DNA of 64,000 nt from contig OY804586.1 in NCBI GenBank assembly GCA_963680875.1, positions 51,494,203 to 51,558,202 of the forward strand. The letters run 5' to 3'. This DNA is from Bathymodiolus brooksi. Its lineage: Eukaryota > Mollusca > Bivalvia > Mytilida > Modiolidae. Shown here one piece after another: positions 23,500 to 35,399 of the stretch. Within the stretch, counting starts at the first letter, position 1; each line of letters starts with the position of its first letter. A model generated the notes under the pieces. That model had not been told where the DNA came from, did not search any database, and saw only the letters and a program-made list of their open reading frames with translations. The position numbers were made by a program, and so were the translations under genes.

Positions 23500-24320
23500 A
23501 TCCCTTTTTTAATTTAAGTATATTACCAAGCCAAGTGAGTGAGCTGTCATGTACGCGCATGCGTATGCTAGATGCATCGAATTTGACACTATTTCTACAA
23601 GTTTCCTATTTAATTATGAACTGCTTTGATCAATCGTAACTACTCGGTCATTCTCGCTACCCTTCCAATAACTTCGTAAGTATATAGTAGAAATTCTTCT
23701 TAAATTGTTTGCCGGAAGATAAGCCGCACAAAAATATAGTCCACGAAAATCCAATATGGAAGACATAAAATCTAATCATGCAAAACTAATTAAAACTTTA
23801 ATTTTCATCATGAAAATAATTGAAATATAGAAAATTGTTTAAAATATAACTTTAACACACTTTCATGTAAGTGACAAGTGAAAAGTAGTTCTATTTATCC
23901 GCCACCTACTTACGAGGTTATATATATTATATGACCGAGTAGTTACGATTACTGCTTTGATGTCTAGTACTTTTTGTTTTTCATGTAATTAATATTGTTA
24001 GTTGTAACATAAAGCAGTATTTTGGATTATCATACCTTATTTTTGTTTACTATATAAAAGTAGTAAGACAATTTGGATGTTTTACGGAAGATTTGCCGAC
24101 GAGGGAGATAGTCCTGTGGACAATACAAACATATAGAATGTAGAAGAATACAAGAGGTTGTCGCCCGGTCTACATCCCCTGACAACCGGAAGTGTATTGC
24201 AAATCCGTTTTTGTCAGTCCGTACTTATATATTACTATGCTGGTAATTATTTTGTTGTCTTCTACAAAAAAAAAACTTAAAGTTTTTTAGACATCTTAGA
24301 GTAGTTTCGGTATAATAAAA
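23500..24320. other. No gene recognised
   Basis: GTAACTACTCGGTCATTCTC (about 23636-23655) and ATATGACCGAGTAGTTACGA (about 23931-23950) form an inverted pair about 315 bp apart. ACTTACGAGG near 23908 likewise answers CTTCGTAAGT near 23671. This may be another foldback or MITE of about 0.3 kb. Confidence 0.5.
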
Positions 24321-24326
24321 CAGCTA

Positions 24327-24462
24327 ATATTGCCTTCATATGAGGTGAACATCAAGTTGCCATCCTCAGGAAGGTATTTTACCTCGGGTCAAGGCCCTCG
24401 GGGGAAAACAACCACTGTCGGGTTGACAACGTTCGATGTTCACCTCGTGTGAAGGCAATAAT
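24327..24462. repeat. palindrome H3
   Basis: ATTGCCTTCATATGAGGTGA ACATC pairs with GATGTTCACCTCGTGTGAAG GCAAT. Inner arms are less exact, with CCTCGGGTCAAGGCCCTCGG at the loop. Same loop style as H1, H2, H4 and H5. Confidence 0.8.
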
Positions 24463-24664
24463 TGTATGATGTGGATTGTATATTCTCATTACAAGTGTTA
24501 TTAATCATATAATAATGTCGTTTCATATATTTCTGTAGATCATCTGTAACGCAGGTACTCCGTATCAATTAACCAAGTCAGAATGGTGACAGTAGTTGAA
24601 TTGGTAGCAGCAACGCTCGTTCAAGGTAATCCTGATATGAACCACGTGCTCTGTTTAAATAGTA

Positions 24665-24815
24665 GAGAAGTCAAACATTTAGTTTTATGTGTATGTTTTG
24701 TAGATCGTTGTTTGTCCTTTTGTATTTTTTCTTTTGGCCATTGTGTTGTCTGTTCTTCTTCGAGTTACGGATTCTGATTGCCTCCCTTTGGAATCTTCAA
24801 ACTCTTCTTATCATG
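24665..24815 (+). repeat. MR-1 copy
   Basis: TTTTGTAGATCGTTGTTTGT, CTTTTGGCCATTGTGTTGTC, CGAGTTACGGATTCTGATTG and CTTTGGAATCTTCAAACTCT. The same end segment is amplified in the 42.65-45.1 kb satellite. Confidence 0.75.
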
Positions 24816-25076
24816 TTATATTTCATTAGGAAAGAAACCCCGCTTGTATGTACTGGAACAGAGCATAAGAATTTTTCAGATACACATCTGATTCGCGCTA
24901 ACCCTGAAGTAGATTGTTGTACAGTAAATCTGAATGCAAGTTTCTACTGCTGAGATAATGAATATTACATATTTCGAAAGCAGTTTCATATAAATTTGGT
25001 AAACCCAGTAATATAGCACTATTTATAAAGACACTTTAGATATCCAGTGCACCCGGGTGATCTCGTCCAATTATTA

Positions 25077-25352
25077 ATGATTGATTGATTTGATTTTTTG
25101 TGTTTAACGCCACTTTCAGCAATATTTCAGCTATATCATGGCGACCAGATTTAATGGTGGGAGAACCCGGAGTACCCGGAGAGAACCACAGACCATGGAC
25201 AAGCAACGGGTAGGTTGATCACTTGCGGCTGCGAGTCCAGTGCACCCTTTTTGTAATTTACAAAGCCGGTCGCGAACCCACGCCGTATTGGTGATAGGCT
25301 TGTATGAGTTTTAGGTAATCCAACTATCTAACTCATTGAGCCACCCGGGCCC
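25077..25352 (-). mobile_element. SINE-A copy, full length
   Basis: TTTAACGCCACTTTCAGCAA to CTAACTCATTGAGCCACCCG. Confidence 0.9.
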
Positions 25353-25354
25353 CA

Positions 25355-25955
25355 ATTATCAATGAAATAGACACATTAAATATATAATGCGAATATGTAT
25401 ATTCACAACATTATTAGTGATAAAACAAGTATGAACGTGTACCTTTCCTATCAATTGATGAACACCGAACACAACCTTGGATTAGATTACAATGCAAGAG
25501 TGTACATGATACGTAAGAAAATCAAAATATAAAATATCGATGGATTTTTTTTTCAATTAAAAAACGGCAAAATAAAGTCAAGGTTATTTGAAAAATTTGA
25601 ATTTAATTTTTAAATGGTGAAATAAATATCGTTGAAATGGCGACACTCAATTCCTCACGATGAAAATTTAACATTTATGTACAATTGTAAACCTAATTGG
25701 TTAGACTGTAATCTGCTTATTATGCAGCTATCGGGTGCATTGAACTACAACATAGGGAAATAAAGAAAATATATCTGTCTGATAAAAAGTAATTGAATTC
25801 AAGTTGAACTCAGTAATAGTCTGAAATTCACAGTTTCTAAATAATCTAATTTATTTAAAAAAAATAAGGTCAATCTCTCTCAAACATAGGTAACCTTAGT
25901 TAATTTTTTCCACTTTGAATTAGCTCGTTCCCAAAGACTTTAAAATCATTTGACT
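25355..25955. other. AT-rich, nothing recognised
   Basis: No frame or repeat that I can support. Confidence 0.4.
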
Positions 25956-25958
25956 TTA

Positions 25959-26264
25959 GGGACGGACCATTTAACTTTCAGGGGGGGGGTTAAGATTTTT
26001 TTCTAAAAAAAATATACTGATTCCCAATGTTGCTGAAAAAAATATTCTGATTTTGGTGGAGGAAACAAAATAATAATCTGATTCAGAGTTTTTGTCATGT
26101 AACCTAATGTTAAATTCTGGAAAAAAAATTCGCGTTCGCACGACAAAAAAAAAAAATATTCTAACTCTCGTGTTATCCAAAAAAATATTCTGAACGAAAC
26201 AAAAAACCATACCCCTCCCCTCCCCCCCCCCCCCCCCCCCCCTGCAAGTTAAATGGTCGATCCC
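25959..26264. mobile_element. MITE with poly-C tract, copy 2
   Basis: Inverted termini GGGACGGACCATTTAACTTT and AGTTAAATGGTCGATCCCT, 306 bp. G-run beside the left end, C-run of about 22 beside the right end. Interior collinear with 998-1253. Confidence 0.8.
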
Positions 26265-26524
26265 TTACTATAGTTTAACTATCGGCGTACATGTTTGTAT
26301 GTTATACCAGAAAGGCGTCATGCGCACTATATTATATATCTACATTTTGATTAGTATATGTATGGGTGCGGATTAGGGTTACTCTGAAAAGTCAGATTAC
26401 GTTTCCTACTTTTTTTAGATTGAAAAAATAATATAGATCTCTCAATATATTCAACACTAATTGGTCGATTAAGCTGTTTCTATCGACGTTACCAGGGAAA
26501 TGTCGTTATCTTCATCGCAAGATA

Positions 26525-26697
26525 AAAACTGGGGTACCCGAAGAAAACCACCGACCTGTCGCAAAACGCTGACAAACTTTAGCACATAAAGTTGTATCGA
26601 GCTGGATTCGAACTCGCAACCTTAGTGATGATAGGCATTGATTGCATAGGTAGCTGTAAGTCCAACTAGCATACGATCACAGCCACGACGGACCCTT
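26525..26697 (-). mobile_element. SINE-B copy, 3' tail missing
   Basis: Head TAGCATACGATCACAGCCAC and box B GGATTCGAACTCGC are present. The copy stops at GGGTACCCGAAGAAAACC. Confidence 0.8.
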
Positions 26698-26699
26698 AA

Positions 26700-27460
26700 A
26701 CATATTCGAGTCCAATAAATGTAATTTGAGTTGTAGAACACCTTGGAATTGAAATATCTTAACCGCTTAAAGATATGATTAAAATTGATTTTGAGATCTC
26801 ATATTCCTTAGGAAGACCTGGGAATGAGGACTTCACGGCGGGTATCATTAAAGGGATAGAAGACATTTCGGATCACTTCGCTTCGGTTTAATTCATATTA
26901 TTCGGCCATTTTTTTCCATTTATTCCTGTACTGATTTTTTTTTCGAGTATTCTTCCGGACTCTGCTTTTTTTTGCACTCATCGTTTGCAAATTGTTTATA
27001 TTTACATGCTACATGTAAGCATAAACAATTTGCAAAAAATAAAATGTAACAGATTGATAGTGGCCTAGTTTAGAAAAAAAATTGTCAGTAAACCCCATAT
27101 AAAATTCCCTTATATATTGTGTTACTAGGACTGTATTCATTAATGCATTCTAGTATCACTGATATACCTAACGTGCTTTCTGTTAAAAATACGGGTACGA
27201 CGACTTTCATAAAAAAAAATATGATAATAATGCAATACATATACACACGTAGATGTCTAATATAATGATCTTTATTTATTCTGACATTACTTTTGTGGGT
27301 ACTGGAGATCGATCCTAGTGCTCAGCTTATGGTACTGACTGTGAACGATAGTTGGTAATGTGTCTGGAAAGAGCCAACCTCCATGCACATGATACATGGT
27401 TTTTGTAGATTTTTACCTCTACATATATCTCCATACTCTTTAGATATTGTTGCACTTGTT
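26700..27460. other. AT-rich, possible small foldback
   Basis: TTTGCAAATTGTTTATA (about 26985-27001) is answered by CATAAACAATTTGCAAA (about 27020-27036), a 16-bp stem with an 18-bp spacer. No gene seen. Confidence 0.45.
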
Positions 27461-27466
27461 AATGTA

Positions 27467-27614
27467 CAGTCAAACCTGCCTTAAACGGTACCTCTATATA
27501 ACAAATCACTGTCTATAAAGGGCAGCCTCATATTTCCCATTGATGAATAGTGTCTATAATTTTAACCTGAAATAAAGGGTTCCATTGAGTGCCCTTTATA
27601 CACAGGTTTGACTG
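27467..27614 (+). mobile_element. pogo/Tigger-type MITE, copy P5
   Basis: 148 bp, CAGTCAAACCTGCC to CAGGTTTGACTG, with TA at both borders. Its interior (ACTGTCTATAAAGGGCAGCC) differs from P1-P4, so it is a second subfamily using the same ends. Confidence 0.85.
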
Positions 27615-27639
27615 TATATGCAAGTATTTACCGCTGACA

Positions 27640-27900
27640 TTTGGCAAGAAGTTCTTGAAGATACAAAAGGGGTACTCTATATTCATAAATCAAAGATGGT
27701 CAGACAACACAATGGCCAAAAGAAAGAAGACAAAATAACACAAACAATGATCTACAAATCACAATAAAACACTACACAGAAAACTAAAGATCTAGCAACA
27801 TGAACCACACTAAAAACCGGGAGAGAACTCAGGTGCTCCGGCATGGTAAGCAGTTCCTACTCCACTGGCGACACCCGTCGTGTTAATCTAGTTACAGATC
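27640..27900 (-). repeat. MR-1 copy, longest in the window
   Basis: AAGTTCTTGAAGATACAAAA, GACAACACAATGGCCAAAAG, ACAATGATCTACAAATCACA, GAGAACTCAGGTGCTCCGGC and CACCCGTCGTGTTAATCTAG. Nothing in it looks coding. Confidence 0.75.
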
Positions 27901-27914
27901 CGGTGATTATATTT

Positions 27915-27990
27915 TTTATTTTAACACTACCAATGACACTGTTCGTCGCGATATAGCTTCAATATTGCTGGAAGTGGTGTTAGATACCAA
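27915..27990 (+). mobile_element. SINE tail fragment
   Basis: TCGTCGCGATATAGCTTCAA and TATTGCTGGAAGTGGTGTTA. Confidence 0.6.
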
Positions 27991-27999
27991 TAAAGTAAA

Positions 28000-28535
28000 A
28001 ATAAAATCAAAGTGGCCATAATTTTCATCTATTTTGAAATCTTCCAGCAACTTTCCAAATTTTTTTTCAGAGGAAAATGAATGAAATCAAGTTTTATATC
28101 AATGAAAGTCGTGCTGATCCTCTTGAGAAATTGTATATATCTGTTAAGCTCAAATGTCTGAAGTACTATCACGTATACTTCAGATGAGCATCTAGAGAAG
28201 GGTTGGCCCGTAATAAATAGTTATTTTGAATAATAACAGAAATTCCTATAGGGACATTTGTCTAGTTATTTTAAGAATTTGACTGATGTTTCTGTTCGTG
28301 TTATTACAGCACAACTTAAGGTAGGGCTATCATCTTTATGATGTGTTAACTCTCATGTATCTATAATACTCTAGGACAATCCCCATATGGCACAACAAAC
28401 GTTACTTTCTTTTATGAGTTTTTTTATTTTCAAACAGTTTGACAATAATGTTAGCAGTATACGTAATAATTAAGTTTTATGGTTTTCTTGACAGCGAAAA
28501 TATTAACCGTATTTATTAACCGACATTCTATTACA
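28000..28535. other. No recognised feature
   Basis: AT-rich; no match to other parts of the window. Confidence 0.4.
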
Positions 28536-28539
28536 GTGT

Positions 28540-28705
28540 TATGGTGTTTAACGCCACATTTAATAATATTGCAGTTATATCTTTGCGGTCAGTTTTATTG
28601 GAGTACCAGGAGAAAACCACCGATCTGCCACAGGTCACAGACAAACTTCATTACGTAATGTTGTATCGAGTACACCTCGCCATGAGCGGGATTGAAACAC
28701 GTGTT
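28540..28705 (-). mobile_element. SINE-B copy, head truncated
   Basis: GGTGTTTAACGCCACATTTA to CTCGCCATGAGCGGGATTGA; it stops at box B and abuts the next copy. Confidence 0.8.
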
Positions 28706-28715
28706 TTAGGGTTAG

Positions 28716-28975
28716 AGTTATGGTGCTTAATACCGCTTTCAACACTATATCGGTTATATCGTGGCGGTCAGTTGTATTGAAGGAGGATACCAGAGTACCC
28801 GGAGAAAACCACAGACCTGTCTCAAATCACTTATAGACTTCATCTCATAATGTTGTATCAAGTACACCTCGCCATGAGCGTGATTTGAGCTCACAATTTT
28901 AGTGGCACTAGGCACTGATTGCACAGGTAGTTGTAAATCCAACTACCATGCGATCATGTCCACGACTGCCCCGAC
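28716..28975 (-). mobile_element. SINE-B copy, full length
   Basis: ATGGTGCTTAATACCGCTTT to ACCATGCGATCATGTCCACG. It lies head-to-tail with the truncated copy to its left. Confidence 0.85.
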
Positions 28976-29302
28976 TTTATATTATAAGGGTGCACTTAGC
29001 GAAATACGTTTTTTTTCTTCATTATTTCATTCATGTTTTAAACACATGGGATTCATACATCTATATATTTGTCACATCATTATTAATGCACTTAGTCATT
29101 GTCTGACACTATCCATGTTATCTGTTCTTCCCCTGGGCAACCATAACATCAGTTCCATACGCCCACTCCAATTCCAAGATGTATCCCATGTGATTTATTG
29201 TTTCTGCTTCTATTAAATATTGACCGCCTTCAACAATTTAATAATGAAGAAACAGATAGATTTTCACAGACCCATATGTAAAAATGTTGGTATCAACGAC
29301 AG

Positions 29303-29401
29303 TTTGTTTGTTTGTTTTTGTTGTTTAAGTTTTTGTTTTTGTTTTTTGTTTGTTTGTTTGTTTGTTTGTTTGTTTGTTTGTTTGTTTGTTTGTTTGTTTT
29401 T
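29303..29401. repeat. (TTTG)n microsatellite
   Basis: GTTTGTTTGTTTGTTTGTTT repeated to 29401, beside an MR-1 copy. Confidence 0.95.
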
Positions 29402-29429
29402 TTTGCTTTGTAGATTTTGTTTTTGCTTT

Positions 29430-29675
29430 GCTTTGTTCAAGAAGAGTTTGAAGATACCAAAGGGGTAATAAGAATCCTTAAATCAAAGAACAGACAACAC
29501 GATAGACAAAAGAAAATGTTCAAAAGGACAAACAACGATCTACAAAACATGCACATAAAACGAAAGATCGATTAACACGAACCCCACTAAAATCTGGAGT
29601 TGAACTCAGGTGATCCAGAAGGGTAGCAGTTCCTGCTCCACTAGAGGCACCCGTCGTGTTAATCTAGTTACAAAC
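29430..29675 (-). repeat. MR-1 copy
   Basis: AAGAAGAGTTTGAAGATACC, GACAACACGATAGACAAAAG, ACAACGATCTACAAAACATG and CCCGTCGTGTTAATCTAG. Confidence 0.75.
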
Positions 29676-29679
29676 CCGG

Positions 29680-30110
29680 TTATGTTTGTGTCTTAGCTAT
29701 TTTGTCGATAGCTAGTAATTACATAAATATTAACATTTACATTGTATTTATTTAAAGTTGCTATTACATGCTAAAGTATCCATTTTCAACTTTGATAGTA
29801 AGCTTAACTTTGATTTATACAACAAATAAAGATGACATTTAAATTAAATCTTTGTTGATCAAATAACTGTCATGAAACTGAACTTTGTTGTTTGCAAACG
29901 TGTGTTCATTTTATATTATATATTAAACATGAGAGAATACTGAAGGAGCAATAAAAAATAAACAATCCAGAGAAACTGGTAATACATGGCACGAAAGACG
30001 AAGAGAAACAAAACAAAAACACAACACAATATGTGTTGGACCCCACTATGCGCAAACAAAGACAAATAACGGAAATAAAAAAATGAGTCCACCTACAAAC
30101 ATGTCATTAT
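29680..30110. other. No recognised feature
   Basis: AT-rich with A-runs; no supported gene. Confidence 0.4.
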
Positions 30111-30114
30111 TATT

Positions 30115-30325
30115 GAAACTTTGAAACTAAGGCTCTTCTTCCTCAGCAATATGTGACATTAACCGATGTTGGCTATTTTGTTTAGGACTTTTGGTTTTCT
30201 TCCTCGCAAAGATCTTTAAATTATTTGGCTTTAAAATATTTTGGCATTGAGCATACCTGATGAAGGTTGATCCAGACATGCGCATTAAAATTGATATTTA
30301 CGTTTTCATTACACAGTTAAGAGTA
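30115..30325 (+). repeat. MR-2 copy
   Basis: GAAACTAAGGCTCTTCTTCC TCAG, then ATACCTGATGAAGGTTGATC CAGACATGCGCA and TTGATATTTACGTTTTCATT. Collinear with 45780-45985. Confidence 0.6.
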
Positions 30326-30394
30326 AACACACTTTGATACGATCATAAAGATACAATTACGTTGTATATCGGTCACCAGATCTACACTTGTAGA

Positions 30395-30530
30395 AAACTA
30401 TCCGAATCCCCGGTTTTTAGTGGCGTTCGTGTTACTGGATCTATTTTAGTTTGGCCATTGTGTTGTCTGTTCCTCTTCGGTTTACGGATTCTGATTATCC
30501 CTTTGGTATCTTCAAACTCTTCTGACCCAA
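30395..30530 (+). repeat. MR-1 fragment
   Basis: TAGTTTGGCCATTGTGTTGT, CGGTTTACGGATTCTGATTA and CCCTTTGGTATCTTCAAACT. Confidence 0.75.
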
Positions 30531-30723
30531 AACTGAAATGATTTAGTTTTCCGAGAAAAAAGAAACTGCTTAAGAAAAGAAATGTGTACAAAAAATCATT
30601 TTATTCATTTATCTATCAATCGTGAGTATTTTCCTTTATATAGAAAAATGTATAAATACTGATCATAGGTTACACACGATCTTAGTGGAACATAGCGTAA
30701 GTCACATTCGTAATGGGGTTATG

Positions 30724-30955
30724 TCGGGGTTATGGTATTTAACGCCACTTTCAACAATATTTCCGACATATCGTGGTTGTCAGTACCCGTTGAAAACCAC
30801 CGACTTGTCACAAGTCACTGACAAACTTTATCACATGATGTTGTATCTAGTACACCTCGCCTGAACAGGATTCGAACTCACAACAGTAGTGGTGATAGGC
30901 ACTGATTGCATAGGTAGTTGTAAATCCAATTACCATACGACCACGACCACGACGA
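30724..30955 (-). mobile_element. SINE-B copy
   Basis: TTTAACGCCACTTTCAACAA to CCATACGACCACGACCACGA, with a small deletion where CTCCGGTTTCCTCC normally lies. Confidence 0.85.
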
Positions 30956-30999
30956 CCCCTCATATTCTTAATGAAAAAATGAACAAACCAGAAAACTGT

Positions 31000-32140
31000 A
31001 GTCAATTGTTCATAAAATAATCTGTTTATCATTGTGTGCTGTTAAATCTAAATCCAATACCATATAAGGTGTCAGTTGTTATTTTATACTGTCATTTGGA
31101 GCATGCGCAACCGGGGGTCAATGTTACAGAGGATATGTCTATCCTTTTAGTTTTGCAACCAGCTACTGAAAAGTCGCTTATTTCTCGAGTTTAATGTGCT
31201 GAAATAAGACACAGCTGCAATATCTCTTAAATTTTAGATAAATATGTCTTCTTTCCATTTCAAGTTGTCGTCAATGATTTTTGTGGTAAGTTTGCGCAAT
31301 ATCGGTCTGTTAACTGAGCCACCCCAAAAACACGTATTTCACTAGTCAATTTGAAAATGAAATCGTTGCATCATTGTATCACATATAAATAAAATAAAGA
31401 TTATATTTGCATGAGAAAACATGTAAAATGAATATGAATGTATTGGTTTTGCAAAAACGCATGTCATTATCGAATGTTAAACTTCCAAACATTGATCAAA
31501 TTGACTTTCAGTTTATAGGCGTTTTTCTCTTAACGGACGAAAAAAAATATACCCGATGCATTGATTTGCATTCAAAATGCAAGAATATTGTGCTAACGAA
31601 TTCCCTGCCAAATTTTAATGTAAAACATCAAGTAGCTTTGTTTAAAATCAACAAAGAAAAATAATTTTTTACCACTTTGTAATTACGGAAAAATAGCTTT
31701 CCGTCAATCGAGTCCAAGTTATTCAATTAGTTCAATAACTAGGACAATTTATTCACTGATGATCTTGCTTTATCGTTGAAATTAGACACACAATTGTAGT
31801 TTCACTGTCGTATTTCAATTGTTTTGAATATATTTTACTTTAGGACAATTTGCTTTTCTTAGTTATTTTTGTAAATATGCGTTTATTTTAGAGTTTGTGC
31901 ATTAGCGTTTTAAATACACAAATCAAACACTTGGGAATCGAATCTATTCCGGTTGCCGTTGTTTCATTAATCAAATTGTGTTCGTGCGTAAATAAGTTGT
32001 AAATAGTATTTTGACAAGATATAAATGTTGTATTTTTTCTCTTGTTTTGGGATGTTGATTTCTATTGTTTGACATTTTGTTCAATCAGATATAAATAGTC
32101 GTATAGGTCTTTGTTGTTCTGTTTTTTATCAACCCATTGT
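31000..32140. other. AT-rich flank of the decayed gene
   Basis: An 85-codon frame at 31407-31664 has no recognisable domain, and I do not call it a gene. It could contain upstream sequence of the pseudogene that starts at 32148, but no promoter motif stands out. Confidence 0.4.
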
Positions 32141-32147
32141 TTTGAAA

Positions 32148-34277
32148 ATGGCTAGTTTTGGCATTCCTTTAAAGCTTGAGCCGTCGAGTCCTAAACTACG
32201 AAGACCAGCAATTATGTGGGACTAATGTATTTTTTGCCAGCGTCCGAACCTTTAAAACCTGATTTGCATGAGGAGTATAAGTAAGAACAGCTTCATTGAA
32301 GCTATGAATGTACGGCGAGACAATATATTGAAAAAATAACTGGAGAATTATCGTCCGGCGATGGCTTACTGTCCCCAATGCTGAGATGAGGGCAAGATCA
32401 GGTTTAACCAGCACCGAAGAAACTGTTCATGAGTAGACAAAACCAACAGCCTTGCGCAGGGATGAAGCCCATGTTCAGCTGATCATCAATCATGTCAACG
32501 ATCGTATGACAAATCCGCTTGATGCCTCATCTCATCCTAAGGCACTGATTAATATTTCAACAGGTATGAATGCAACTAGAGAAATCCAAGAATCACTTAC
32601 AGGCGCTGTTGATGGAGGAATGAAAATGCTCCAATCGTTTGTAAACGGAACACTGACAGAAGGCAACAACCGTGATTTGTACAGTCCAATTTCACGATCC
32701 AAGCTGAAATTTTCGAAGATATGACAAAAAAAAACTAAACTGAAATGTAGATCGGGAGAAGTTTTACATGTTCATATTAGCCCCGAATTAGTATTTCGCC
32801 GTGCGTTGGTACTTGCTACGTGCCGTGATGACATAACAGTAGAAAAAGTCCTTTCATTTCCAATAGGACCGATTCCAACTTCCCTTTTCCACGAGGATGG
32901 TACAATGCGTAAAACGAATAAAGCCGATTTACTAGTATGTCATGTACTAGAATCGGATGTTACCTCAATAAGTCAACTAACACCCTTTGATCGCTCTTCT
33001 ACGGTACTGATACAAGACGGCATAGCTTTATTACAGAGCATGAATGTTAAAGCATTCAAAACATTTGGTGATTTAGGTGAACATTTCATTAAATGTCAGC
33101 AGCAATGTTTCCAAAGTGCTGCAACTGTTGTTGGGGTATTTGACAGATACGATAAAAAGTTATCTATTAAATCTGCTGAACGAGACAGACGTTCCAGCTC
33201 TTTTGGTGATCACAAGGTCTTTCAGTTGATAGATGGTCGGCCAATTCCAGACTGGAAAAAGTTTCTTGGAGTAAATGCCAACAAATAAGCTCTACTAAAA
33301 TTCATTGGCGATTTTGTAATACAGAGTCACTCCCAGTCCTCGATAGTACCATCATCTGATGATGATCTTTATCTTGCTGGTTTATTCTCTGACCCATCAA
33401 CTACAAAGAATTTCACGCCTTCAAAAGTGAGCGATTGTCCAGATTTGTTCCGCAATCACGAGGAGGTCGATACCCGTATGCTATTACACGCCATTCATGC
33501 TGATGCTCGCTTTGGCATACATTTCTTTCCTTCAATGAGGAACACAAAAGAACTCTGGTTCAAAACTGGAATAGTTACAAGACCAAAGGATGGTCGTCGC
33601 TATCTTCCAGTCCATGATATTTGCCATATCCAGGGTCCTCTTGTATGCAAGTTATTGTCTGCAGTGCATGCTTTAACAGGTTGCGAGATCACATCCTCAT
33701 TTTGTGGAATAGGAAAGAAAACCGTGCTAAAAACACTAAAGGACAACATTGACGAATTCGCTGACTTGAACAAGCTTTGTCTACTTGACAGTGAAACTTC
33801 CATAGACGTTTCTAGAAACTTTGTGGCACGATTATACGATCAGAAGGGAAAGATAAAATCTGCTCATGACAATTTAAATAGGTTGAGGGTAAAGATTGCA
33901 AAGCAGAAGGATGTAAGCTTGGCAAAGTTACCACCATGTGAAGTTTCATTCGTTCAACATGTTCTCAGAGCTTCCCTTCAGACTTACATCTGGATGAAGT
34001 CAGACACAGCGCAACCACCTGAAAAATCCGCCTTAGACTTGGTTGGGAAGATCAAAACGGATTGTCACCCGTTTACTTTGTTGGTCAGACTTCTTCAGAT
34101 TTTCTGAAAGATTTGCTGTGTACATGTAAAGGCAAATCTTCGTGTTCTCAGGGTTGTGTCTGTGCTGAACAAAATCTGACCTACGCAGAGCTATGTCCAT
34201 GTCAAGGGACTGCTGAATGTTGTAACCCGTTGACTCAAACTGCAGATGAAGATAGTGATGAAGAAATGAACATATAA
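32148..34277 (+). pseudogene. decayed gene: PIN-like HALTGC-core family with Cys-rich tail
   Basis: I recognise this as a large, unnamed invertebrate family from its block order. An N-terminal Cys pair comes first (CIFCQ, 32226-32240), then a VFDRYD..SIKSAERDRR block (about 33138-33198), then HEEVDTRMLLHAIHA (about 33457-33501), HALTGCEITSSFCGIGKK (about 33667-33720) and a CXC-like Cys-rich tail (CTCKGKSSC...CVC, 34117 onward). The HEEVDTR and HALTGC blocks resemble a PIN-like nuclease core; function is not known to me. From 32437 to about 34040 one frame is used. It is cut by TGA at 32722 and TAA at 33286, where flanking residues continue as expected. A one-base frameshift near 34036-34042 moves the tail to another frame. 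The N-terminal 300 bases hold more stops (32223, 32253, 32337) and have drifted far. Not translatable as it stands. Families of this kind multiply in mollusc and cnidarian genomes and may travel with transposons (inference). Confidence 0.8.
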
Positions 34278-34279
34278 TT

Positions 34280-35055
34280 CTTGCATCTAATTGTCGCTTT
34301 ATTTGAGTAATATGTGTACTAATAAACCAGTGATTTTGAAAAGTCATCAAATATCTTGTGATACAGTCTGTGATAACACAGTACTTAAAAAAACTATAAT
34401 ACTTCAATGATTTCTCTTAACGTACATCTGAAATCATTTCATCCTTAATTCATCTTAAATAATCTTTTACTGATCTTAGAAGTCCACACAATTCAAACGT
34501 ACTAGCTTTCATAATTTAAATCATGTGGTCGCCATGGAGGATGTTAGTGTTTGTTGTTTGATGCAACATGTGTAAGTGTTTATGAGACCTAAGCTTCGCC
34601 TCCGATGACTTAATAAGCTTCATTTATGTAGAAACCAATTCTATTTAATATTTTGAGGTTTCTTATCTCAATTGATAACTCAAAAACCTTAAGCGGTCAC
34701 CGATCGTAATTAGACGCACAACCACTAAATTGCCATGATTTTGGGTCTACTATGGACTCTCTTAATTTTTTTGTTAAAAGTGAAATCTGTTTTGTTTATG
34801 TTAAAAAATGAATTTAGGGCATGTTTTTTAAGAAACCATCAAGATATCATGCATTTTGCAAATATTTCAAGTTCAAGGTCGGGTTAACTTCTTGTCAGTT
34901 GAGATTTACGAAAAATATCAAAGTTCAAGATTAAGGCTAATTTTCAGAGGCTCATTTGATTTTTTTCCATCAACACTTACAAAATATGGCAATGGTAACT
35001 ATATTATGTTAAACAGAATGAACATTTTCAACGTTACATAATCTTTAGGACATAC
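34280..35055. other. No recognised feature
   Basis: AT-rich gap between the pseudogene and the pogo element; short frames only. Confidence 0.4.
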
Positions 35056-35059
35056 AGAA

Positions 35060-35203
35060 TTATTTTAATAATCTTCTCCAACATTTGAACGAAACTGTAG
35101 CCTGACCTTCGACATCAAATATTTGATACACGCAGCCGTTTTTCACTTTGACGACAAGTGTATTCTTATGCCATTTGTCTTTCTCTTTCCAGCGATATAC
35201 AAC
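35060..35203 (-). pseudogene. possible C-terminal scrap of a retroelement Pol
   Basis: A 46-codon minus-strand frame reads YRWKEKDKWHKNTLVVKV followed by NGCVYQIFDVEGQ, then a stop at 35060. The W..G/N.. V.K..G..Y.V..EG spacing is like the SH3- or chromo-like tail of gypsy-type Pol proteins. A stop lies just upstream and no integrase is visible. Very short, so this is only a suggestion. Confidence 0.25.
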
Positions 35204-35399
35204 TTAGCCGTGTCTTCTTTCAGCACATTAAATCCATCAAATTATGTATCTGGTTGCAAGACTATTTACCCATATTTCGTCGGAACTATATTTTTAGAAC
35301 AGGTTTCCATGAAATTTGATAGAACTATATCTTATCAATCAAGTCAGTGCCGAAACACTGATTGCTGGGTGGATGGTACCCTAAGGAGCTAATAGTCCA

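Noticed and set aside
23640..23950. Foldback element as a firm call
   Set aside because: The outer arms (CTACTCGGTCAT and ATGACCGAGTAG) are clear, but the inner sequence shows only a short additional match, so it is mentioned only in the region note.
29220..29468. Cys/Phe/Val-rich frame as a membrane peptide
   Set aside because: It is the (TTTG)n microsatellite translated.
32452..33288. Separate small genes at 32452, 32806 and 33427
   Set aside because: All three are pieces of one frame split by single stop codons, and the apparent starts are TTG or GTG codons, not ATG.
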